Positions 33,311-44,800 of a DNA stretch of 64,000 nucleotides are shown piece after piece. Source of the DNA: Chamaecyparis obtusa. Taxonomy: Eukaryota > Streptophyta > Pinopsida > Cupressales > Cupressaceae. A program made the translations under genes and the position numbers. A model generated the notes under the pieces. It saw only the letters and a program-made list of their open reading frames with translations. It searched no databases and was not told the DNA's origin. Where the stretch lies: the NCBI GenBank assembly GCA_027943335.1, contig BSBK01003562.1:1-64000 (forward strand). The letters run 5' to 3'. The number at the start of each line of letters is the position of its first letter. The stretch's first letter is position 1.

Positions 33311-36300
33311 ATACATATATACATTTATATGTATATGAATAACATATACACACACATATATACATATAATATACATATACACATTATCAACATAGACTTG
33401 GCAAGGGTGAACCGACTTGGGACATGAGACTTGAGACTCGACAAAAACGTTGCAAGACTCGACACATACACACATACACATACACATAAATTCTCTCTAT
33501 ACATATACACATATGTATAGATATATATCCTAACATATACACCAATTACAAGGGACTATATAGGATGTGTATTCATTTTAGATAGCTTGGGGTATATGTA
33601 TCGATACATATATGCATATATATACATTTGTAATTCATTCTAGATAGCTTGGAGTGTTGATGATATATACCAGGCGAGTTTGTTGATGTGTAGTGTTGGG
33701 AGGAATCTTTCTTTCTTGAAGTCGTATTACTTAATATTCTTATGCTGTTCATATTCTATGGTCATCATATGTGTGCTGATGACAAATATGTGGTTAGCAA
33801 AGTTCATGGTTTCTAGCGGTGACTGTTTGATTGTTCTCTCCTAGGCATTGGTAATGGTTTCTTTGTGATTGTCGGTCTATTCGTTTCCAAGAAAACGATG
33901 GAAAGTAAAGTCTTCTATATATTCATTTTATTGGAGTTCTCATTATTGTTCGATGATAATTTCTGTGATGAGAAGTTAAGTGAAATTGTGATTAATCTTG
34001 TAAAGCATTTTCATCAATTCTCGGTTCTGATTATTATTTCCAGTGACTCAGTTCTATCTTGTATACAGTCAAATTGTAATTCAATCTATCATTCGTGCAT
34101 TATTAATAAAACTAAGATCTTTGTTGCTGGGTTTTTCTCCCTTAGGAAGTAGGGTTTTCCCAAGGTAATCTTTGTGTCTTCGTATTCATTTTCATGTTCT
34201 GCTGTTATTCTATACTTCTGTTTTATATTTAACATGGTATCAGAGTGAGTTTAAGTAAGATTCATAACCAAAATTATTCAAACAACAAAGTATTCTTATT
34301 TTCTTCTCTTCTAAATTGATTCTTTGATGATTCTTTCAAGTTTCAAAAATGGTGAATGGACTCAAGGTTGAAGATAGGCTGGACGGTGCATTGAATTTTA
34401 CATCATGGAAATTTAGAGTTCTTATTGGACTAGAAGAAAATGATCTAAAATTCATGGAGGAAGATGTAATTGAGCCATCTGATGAGGTTGAAAAAACTCA
34501 ATGGAAGAAAAATAATATTATGGCTAGGAAGATCTCGATAGATTCTGTGAAGGATCATGTTGTGCCTATTATATCCAATTTGAAGTTAGTCAAAGTCATG
34601 TTTGAGACTCTTCAAGGCTTGTGTAAGATCAACAATACCGACAGAGCAAGAGCCTTGAGACGTTAGCTCCATCATATAAAAATGGCTAAAGGAGATTTAG
34701 TTATCTCATTCTTCATGAAGATTATAGAGCTGAAAGGTCAGCTATGTGCCATTGGAGATATAATTGAAGATAGAGATCTAGTTATGTTACCTATGAATGG
34801 TCTTCCTCAATCTTGGGAATCTTTTTTTTGAAGCATGAGTGGAAGAGCGGAATTACCCAAGTTGGATTGTCTAAGAGCTGATTGTATTCAAGAGGAATTC
34901 AGGTTGGCTGTAAGAGGAAATGGACGAAACTATTGTAATGAAGAAGATCATGTTCTTGCTGCTCGAACGTCCGGAAGGAAAGGAAGAGAAGGAAGAAAAG
35001 GAAATATCAAGGGGAATAGAGATGGAAATTCAGATTTAGCTCCTGAACCAAAGAAGAAGGATCTCTCTCACATTCAATGTTTTAGATGTGACAAGTATGG
35101 TCACTATGCTTGATTGTGTATCAAGAACAAAACATCATGCTGCTGCTGTAAATGTTGATGATGTGTCACTTCAAAAGGAATCTGGTGACAACTTAGAGGG
35201 ATTTTTATTCATCTCAGCTCTTTCAAGCAATGTTCTAAGTGATAGTAACACTTGGTTGATTGATAGTGGTGCTTTATGTCACATTACATGATATCGAGAG
35301 AATCTTTCTAACTTGATAGAAAGAGAAACCAATTTAAAAGTAATAATTGGAGATGATGCTTGCTATTTAGTAAAAAGTGCTGGGGCTACCTCTTCATCTA
35401 GATTTTGGCATCCCTCTTCATTTGAGTGATGTGTTGTTTGTTCCAGAAATCAAAAGAAATCTTGTCTCAATTTCTGCTTTGGAGGACAAAGGGTATGGAG
35501 TTGCATTTGTTGAAGGAAAAGTGCTTGCATGAAGGAAAAACTCTAGCATCAAAACAACTCGTGAAATTGGTGTTTGTCAAGAGAGTCTATATAGACTTTC
35601 TATTTGTCCAATTCAAGCTTTAGTGCATGACTCCATCAGTTCAAGTGAGTTGTGGCATAGGAGATTTGCTCACTTAAATTTCAGAACTCTTTCATTTATG
35701 GAGAATATGGTCATTGGTCTACCTAAGCTCAACTAGGAGCATGATGGCATTTGCAAAGGATGTGCTCTAGGTAAGAATATTAAGAGTTCTTTTCAAAGCA
35801 GTGAAAGTAGATCAAAAGGAATTCTAGATCTTATTCATTTAGATTTATGTGAACCAATGTTTGTAGCATCTTTGAGTGGTTTTTGGTATTAAGTTATTTC
35901 ATTGATGACTATTCTCGAAAGACTTGGATTTATTTTTTGAAATCTAAGAAGTTTGAAGAAGTACTTTCTAGATTCAAAGAGTTCAAAGCTCAAGTTGAAA
36001 ACATGTTAGGAAAGAGGATCAAAGTTTTGATATCTGATAATGGAGAGGAATACACTTCTGGAGGTTTTCAAAATTTTTGTATTGAGGCAGGGATCAAGAG
36101 GGAGTTTTGTGTTCCTTACAACCCTTAGCAAAATGGAGTTGCTAAAAAAAAGAATAGATCCATAGTTGAGGCAATGATGCAGGAGCATCTTGGGTTTATG
36201 GCAATCCTGTATCTTGGTAGCTTGTTAGTTGTGCTCGATAATTGCTTTGGAGTTCTCGGTGGAGTGTCCCTGTTGTTCACTGACGAGCTCGGTTATTGGC

Positions 36301-37781
36301 TTTGTTGCATTTTGTTCTACTCAGTGGTGTTCTTCACCGAGTGGGTTCGGTGTGTTCTGTGTTGCTCAGTGGCCTAGTTCACTGATGGGTTTATTTTGTT
36401 TGTTTTGGCTGACCGACTTATGTATTTAATTTTGGTCATGATCTTAATGTTTGGATCGTTCATTGGGAAACGTGTGGACCTAAATTTGGGTGGTTGCTTT
36501 CTCCAATGCTGAATCTTGAAGACTCTCTGGGCCGACCTATTCGACAGCCTCAAGTATAAATGTAATAATCTATTTTAGATTTAGGGAGTGAAGTTAAAAG
36601 GTAGATAGGATGCTGGAGATTGTGGATCTCGCATGCATGAAGACTGTTTTGTTGTGTAATTGATTCCTATTTGTATTGACTGTAACCAAGAAGACCTCAC
36701 AGCCTGACATGTATGAAGTTTGAATGAATAATTGAATATGATTTGCTTCCTTTCTCTCATTTTCTGTGTTATTGCTTTCGAGTAGTGATTCTGCAAGGTG
36801 GTCTGGTAATTGGGTGAGCCTTTGGCCCCCAAGTATCTACCCTCCTTGCGTCAGGCAGCCAAAGCTATGATTCATGATCAAAATCTGCAATCCTAACTTT
36901 GGGCTGAAGCTTTTAGAACTGCAGTATATATTCAGAATCAGAGTCCTCATCAAAAATTGGAAAAATAATTCTTGAAGAGGCCTTCACAGGTGTGAAACCT
37001 GAGGTTAGCCAGTTTAGAATTTTTGGTTGTCATGTTTATATTCATGTGCTTAAAGATAAAAGATCTAAATTAGAACCAACAGGCAAGAAAGGAATTTTTG
37101 TGGGTTACAGTGAATCCTCAAAGGCCTACAGGATCTACATTCTAGGTCAGAAACAGATTGAGATTAGCAGGGATGTATCTTTTGAAGAGGACATTGCTTT
37201 GAAAATGTTGATGTTTGTAGCTTCGATCAGATAAAATGAATGAGATATTAATATTATGGGAATAGATTAAACTATGCACATACATATACATACCAATATA
37301 TATAATAATAATAGATATTATTATTATACATATTGATATATATACATTAATAATATGAGAAGGGATATACATGCATTCATAATTGAGAAAATTGATCCAT
37401 TCTCATATTATTAATATAATTAACAATTGAAATTGATTTGATCGAATGACATCAAATTAGTCACCATATAAATATATATCTGAATCGATCTTATTGTTAT
37501 CGGTTTTATTCTAATCACAGATTAGAATCGGTATAAATCTGATATCAATGAGAATTATCACCGATTGATATTGGTCAAACTAAGCAGCATTTACATCCGA
37601 TTGGTATCGTCTTGAAGTTAACATGCTCACCGATTAGTACCGAGTTTATGAAAGGTAACAATATCACCGATTAGTATTGAATTAGTGCAAGTCTGTAAAA
37701 GGTTATCGTGGGAGACATGCTGATGGAGAGACATGTCTCCACACATGGAGACATGTTTGTCCATTAACATGCCTCCACACA

Positions 37782-37832
<51 letters not shown>

Positions 37833-40800
37833 GCAAGTGATGTTTGGAGAGCAGTATAAAACACTTGAATGTTGTCATTTATGGCAACACATCTGATATG
37901 GTGATCGCTTGAAGTCAAATACAGTTTTGTATACATAGTCTTAAAAATGACTAAGTATGGAGACAAATTTACAGAGTACAACAGTACTGTTTTGGACAAC
38001 GAAGACAATATATGATAGTTGATGACTTGCAAGCTTAGAGGAAGACATTTTGGGATGTGTATGACCTTCAGTTAAGGTCGCTTGTGTTTTGGTACTATTA
38101 TCAACAAGTTACAGTGATTTGGAGTAATGCGAAGACAAAGGGACAATGAAACAGAGCATATGAACGATTGCGATGATTAAGGGAATATAAGATGGAATGG
38201 TAATGTGCTAAGTTAGATAAAGATTAAGGATTGCCGACACTGTGGTAATACAAGATCGCCGACTTAGTATTTATTCCTTGCATTATTAATTAGTCTATTT
38301 TGTATTGTATTTGGGAGCCGACTGAATGATAGAATACATATTTATATGAAGAGCTTTTTGTAAAGCGATGAGAAGATTATGATGTGAAATAGTGATAGCA
38401 ATGGCAAATGGGAGATCAGAGGTTGGCAGATGAATTGAGAACTACATCTGGAATATCAAAGCATAGCAGATGCTTGTATTGTTCATTCTTGAAGAACACT
38501 TTGTAACCGAAGTATTGATTGTAAGAGCTGTAAGCTCACTATACCTTTAACAGGGTTTTGTATACCTTTAACAGGGTTGATATTCCTCTAACAAGGAAAT
38601 GTACTATGTAATACTCAGCTCCTAACAGGGCTAGATCTCTTAACAGGGATATTATACTTTAGTGCATAGTTGTGGGTAACATCCCCACCGGGGTTTTCCC
38701 TTGGCTAGGGTTTCCTCGAAAACAAATAATGGTGTTATGAGTTGTGTGTTATTTGCTTATGTTCTTTTCATTTCTGCAATCATATGGTTTATTTGGAATT
38801 GGTTTAAGTTTAATAAATGTTGTAATACTGATTCACTCCCCCTCTCAGTATTGCTCAATCCTAACAATATAGACTTCCAAAGATCGAATTAAGGCAAGTA
38901 TATAAGTGAACAATACAAGTCTCATTCAACTTTTCAAATATTTGTTTTATCTTTTCAGTTAATAGAATATTAGTTATTAATATATTACTATATCATTAAT
39001 TTATATATATATATATATATATATTGTGATTAGATATATATTATATATATATTGAGAATATATACATATATTGATTTTGAAAGAAAATTAAAAGCCATAT
39101 ATTTTGATCTTTAAAATTTAACATGGTATTAGAGCCAAGTTCCTTCTATAAAGTCTAATCGCTTGAAAGAAGATCCGATTAGAAGATCAAGATTAGATTT
39201 TTTTTAAAACCTTGTACCTACAGAATGGTGAATGGAATTAGACTTGAAGACAAACTTGAAGGTGCTTCAAATTTTGAATCTTGGAAACTATGAATGATGC
39301 TAATACTAAGAAAGAATGAGTTAAAATCAATCGTAGAAAATCCTCCTAATGAGAATGACGAAAAGAAGCAATGGGAAAAGGACAATACCAAAGCAATGGA
39401 ACTATTAGTTGACGGAGTAAAAGATCATCTACTACCTATTATCACGAAGCTAGACTCTGCTTATGAAATGTTCAAAGCTCTGGAAAACATGTATGAGATC
39501 AACAACACTAGTAGGATTCTTACTCTTAAAAATCAACTCTCTAATATTAAAATGGGAAGGGGAGAGACTATCACCTCATATTTTATGAGGATAACAGAAT
39601 TAAGAAACCAATTGTCAACAATTGGTCACATCTATGACAGTAAAGAGTTAACTATGGTGACTTTAAATGGACTCCCTAGGTCTTGGGAAAACTTCAGACA
39701 AGGAATAAGTGCTCGCTCCAAACTTCCCAAATTTGATTGACTCAAAACTGACTGCATTCAAGAAGAGTGTAATCTAATATTTAGAGGAATCAGTGTGGAA
39801 TCCCCAAATGAAGATATTCAGATTCTCACTACTTAATTGAAAAGGAAAAAGAGCAAGGGCCCAAATGGTAAATAGTCGTTCAAAAACATAGAGACATTTC
39901 TACAGTACAATGTTATAGATGTGACAAGTATGGGCACACTACAACAAAATTTCCTGACATAATCAATCATAACATGTCTAAAGTGCAATGTTACAGATGC
40001 GACAACTATGGACACATTGCAGCAAAATGCCTTGACAGACTCAAGCATCAAGCTTCCCTTGCTGAAGTCAGAAATTCTAACTTGGATTCAGAGAAATTTG
40101 TGTTCTAAAAGAACTTCAATTGAGAGGGAGTTCACTGATGAAGGTAAAATACTTCTGAGGGAAACTTGATGTGATTGTAATAATTGATTATTGTACTAAT
40201 GAAAATATTTATTAATCAGACTCTATGTGCATCATGAGGAAGTGACGACTTCCAAATGATTATCACTTGTATTTGTAAGAGTTATTGAAAGGTGACGATC
40301 TTACAATAACTTGACCTTCTATTGTGATAGACATCGTGTGATGGCTGAAACAGATCACAATAGATGATTTCCTGCATGGTGGATTCAGTTCCTTAAACAG
40401 ACCATTGACCTTCTATTGTGATAGACATCGTGTGATGGCTGAAACAGATCACAATAGATGATTTCCTGCATAGTGGATTTAGTTCCTTAAACAAACCATT
40501 GACCTTCTATTGTGATAGATATCGTGTGGTGGCTGAAACAGATCACAATTGATGATTTCCTGCATGGTGGATTCAGTTCCTTAAACAGACCATTGACCTT
40601 CTATTGTGATAGACATCGTGTGATGGCTGAAATAGATCACAATAGATGATTTCCTGCATGGTGGATTTAGTTGTTTAAACAAACCATTGATCTTCTATTG
40701 TGATAGACATCGTGTGATGGCTGAAACAGATCACAATAGATGATTTCTTGCATGGTAGATTCAGTTCCTTAAACAAACCATTGACCTTCTATTGTGATAG

Positions 40801-41783
40801 ACATCGTGTGATGGCTGAAACATATCAAAATAGATGATTTCTTGCATGGTGGATTTCGTTCCTTAAATAGACCATTGACCTTCTATTGTGATAGACAGTG
40901 TGTGATGGTTGAAACATATCACAATAGATGATACCTTGCATTAAGGATACGTTACTTATAAATTTTTTTGAGTTATGGTGAATATCATGAGACTTAATAT
41001 TCCTGGTCAGACCATATTTCTGATGTCACAATGATGTGATGCAAAAATAAACTTTTACAATTAACTTTGTGTTGCTCTCTTGGATGATGGATTTTATCTT
41101 ACCTAGCTAAGAGGGAGTGTTGATGTTTGTAGCTTCGATCAGATAAAATGAATGAGATATTAATATTATGAGAATAGATTAAACTATGCACGTACATATA
41201 CATACCAATATATATAATAATAATAGATATTATTATTATACATATTGATATATATACATACATTCATAATTGAGAAAATTGATCCATTCTCATATTATAA
41301 ACATAATTAACTATTGAAATTGATTTGATCGAATGACATCAAATTATTCATCATATAAATATATATATGAATCGATCTTATTGTTATCGGTTTTATTCTA
41401 ATCACAGATTAGAATCAGTATAAATCTGATATCGATGAGAATCATCATTGATTGATATCGGTCAAACTAAGTAGCATTTACATACCGATTGGTATCGGCT
41501 TGAAGTTAACATGCTCACCGATTAGTATCGAGTTTATGAAAGGTAACAATATCACCGATTAGTATTGAATCGGTGCAAGTCTGTGAAAGGTTATCTTCGG
41601 AGACATGCTGATGGAGAGACATGTCTCCACACGTGGAGACATGTTTGTCCATCAACATGCCTCCACACACTTATATATATAGACTTCCAAAGATCGAATT
41701 AAGACAAGTATATAAGTGAACAATACAAGTCTAATTCAACCTTTCAAATATTTGTTTTATCTTTTTTGTTGATAGAATATTAG

Positions 41784-41821
<38 letters not shown>

Positions 41822-44800
41822 TTACTATATCATTAATTAATATATATATATATATAGATATATATATTGAGAATATATACATATGTTGATTTTGAAAGAA
41901 AATTAAAAGCCATATATTTTGATCTTTAAAATTTAATAGAAAAGATCAAAAAGATCTTCCTTGGAGATAGAAAATGAAGAACAAGAGATATCTAAGGATA
42001 TGGACATTACTTTTGATCATCCTCTGAGATTCAGAGGAAGTCTACTGAATTAGAAGAGTCTATTGATCCGGTTGATTGCATAGAACCAACCAATGGGCCA
42101 AGTAATATTTCCTTAGATAGAAAGAGACCTTTATGGGCTAGACATACTATGCAAGAGGCTGAAAAGTATGCAGCTCCTCATGGCACCTTTAGAGAAAGCA
42201 AGAGACCACAAAAGTTTCTAGGTTATGTGGCATTAATGAGTCATATCATTGAGTCCGAGCCTTCTAGTTTTGAGGAGGCATCTAATCAACAAATCTGGAG
42301 AGATGCTATGACAAAAGAATATCAATCTATCATCAAGAATGATGTTTGACATGTTGTTCCTAGGCCTGAAGGGAAATCAGTTGTATCTTCCAAGTGGCTC
42401 TTCAAGATCAAGCATGCAGTTGATGGGAGTATCGAGAAGTTCAAAGCAAGTTTTGTGGCAAGAGGATTCTCTCAGAAGGAAGGAATAAATTATGAGGAGA
42501 CATTTGCTCTTATTGCTCGATATACATCAACCAAGACTATTATTGCTATTGCATCAACTAAAGGCTGGAAACTACATCAAATGGACGTAAAGAATGCATT
42601 TCTTAATGGTATGCTTGAAGAAGAAGTGATCATTGAGCAGCTAGATGGGTTTGTGATTCATGGAAAGGAATCTCATGTATGCAGATTGAAAAAGGCATTA
42701 TATGGTCTTAAGTAAGCCCTGCGTGTATGGTATGAAAGGATTGATCAAAACTTGATGAGTTTGGGATTCTCCAAGAGTGATGCAGATTCAAATGTTTACT
42801 TCAAGATAGTTGATGACGAGGCTTTAATTTGATTTATTTCTTACTGGAGCAGATAATCTCATTGTCAAATGTAAGAAAGATTTAGCTTCTAAGTTTGAGA
42901 TGAAGATCTCGGTTTTATGCATTACTTACTAGGATTGGAAGTGTGGCAAAGACCCCCAATGAGATTATTCTTAGTCAAGGGAAATACACTATAGACATTT
43001 CCATGTCAACACCTATGGAAACAAACTTGACGAAGTTGATTGGTTTTGTAGCTAGCTCAAATTTGGTATATCCCTCTATGTATAGACAATTGATTGGATC
43101 ACTGATGTATCTAGTTAATACTATACCAGACATTTGTTGTGCAATCAATACTCTCAGTTAGCTCATGTGTGAACCAAGACAAATTCATCTAGTTGCAGCA
43201 AAATATATCTTGAGATACTTGTGTGGCACGGTGGGATATGGCTTGAGGTATACTTCTAGCAAAGTTTTAAATTTGCAAGGTTATTCTGATTCTGTTTGGG
43301 CCTGGTGTGTGCCTGATAGGAAAAGAACCTTCAACTTAGGATCTGTCATGATTTCCTAGTGTAGCAGGATGCAAACCTCTGTGGCTTAAAGTATTGCAGA
43401 AGCTGAATATATTGTAGGATGTGTGGCAGCTCAAGAAGCAGTGTGGTTTTGATAGCTTCTTGTAGGATTGTTTGGTCAGACATTGGAGCCAACTGTGATT
43501 CTTTGTGATAATCAGAGCTGTGTGAAGCTCTCTGTTACTCCAGTATTTCATGGTAGAACAAAACATGTGGAGATCAAATATCATTATTTAAGAGATATGA
43601 TGCTAAGGAAAGCAATTCAACTCAAGTATATCTGTATTGATGAGTAGACAACTGACATTCTCACCAAGCCACTTTCCAGAGTGAAGTTTACATATTTTCG
43701 AGATAAGCTTGGTATTGTGGAGAATGTTGCTCTTGCTGAGAGAGAGTCTCAACATCAGTGATTCTTGCTACTTGCTAAAATGCGTATTTGGAGATGGAGA
43801 AATATGAGGTGAAAGCCCTTGTAATGCATATTTCTCTGAGACAGAGAAATATGAGGCGAAAGCCCTTATAATGTATATTTCTCTAAGATAGAGATATATG
43901 AGGTGAAAGCCCTTGTTTGCCTATGAGATGGAGATATTACTTTTTCCACTCATGGGAGTAGCCATGGTGGATGTCATGTTGAGAGACTCCATGACAACAT
44001 CACGTTGAGTGACACCGTGATGAGCACTTGCGCACATAATTCCTTTCACACATGGGAGTAGCCATGGTGAACATCATGTTGAGTGACTCCACGATGCTAT
44101 CATGTTGAGAGACTCCGTAATAAATTTTGGTTTCCTCACGCATGAGTGTAGCCATTGTGAGTGTCATGTTGAGAGACTCCATGACATAAGAATTTGGAAA
44201 GATACCTCCCTAGCTAAGAGGGAGTATTGATGATATATACCAGACAAGTATGTTGATGTGTAGTGTCGGGAGGAATCTTTCTTTCTTGAAGTCGTATCAC
44301 TTAATATTCTTATGCTGTTCATATTCTATGATCATTGTATGTGTGCTGATGACAAATATGAAATATGTGGTTAGCAAAGTTCGTGATTTCGAGCAGTGAC
44401 TGCCTGATTGTTTTCTCTCCCAGGCATCAGTAATGGTTTCTTTGTAATTGTCGGTCTATTAATTTCCAAGAAAACGATGGAATGTAAAGTCTTCTATATA
44501 TTCATTTTATCAGAGTTCTCATTATTGTTCGATAATAATTTCTGCGATGAGAAGTTCAGTGAAATTGTGATTCATCTTGTAAAGCATTTTCATCAGTTCT
44601 CTGTTCTGATTATTATTATCAGTGATTCAGTTCTATCTGGTATACAGTCAAATTGTAATTCAATCTATTGTTTATGCATTATTAATAAAAGTAAGATCTT
44701 TGTTGCTGGGTTTTTCTCCCTCAGGAAGGAGGGTTTTCCCAGGGTAATCTTGGTGTCTTTGTATTCATTTTTATGTTCTGCTGTTTTTCTATATTTCTGG

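Larger units (their letters stand above)
37206..39123 (+). repeat. 5' LTR of element B, containing solo LTR D
   Basis: The LTR proper is 37206-37828 plus 38870-39123. It starts TGTTGATGTTTGTAGC and ends AATTTAACA. It matches the 3' LTR closely. A segment near 37345-37370 is absent from the 3' copy. Confidence 0.92.
37206..41938 (+). mobile_element. copia-type element B: gag only, no pol (TR-GAG-like)
   Basis: The target duplication is a perfect GAAAA (37201-37205 and 41939-41943). The 5' LTR spans 37206-39123, enlarged by solo LTR D. The 3' LTR is 41118-41938. Between them lie a primer site, a gag with two zinc knuckles, a 94 bp tandem array and a polypurine tract. There is no trace of protease, integrase or RT. 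Its gag start, primer site and polypurine tract resemble those of copia A, so it probably used enzymes of an A-like partner. Confidence 0.92.

Noticed and set aside
33113..33510. Tyr/Ile/Cys/Val-rich open frames on both strands
   Set aside because: Low-complexity translations of TA/CA microsatellites.
40313..40950. CRISPR-like look of the 94 bp array
   Set aside because: Whole units repeat without unique spacers, and the array sits inside a plant retrotransposon.
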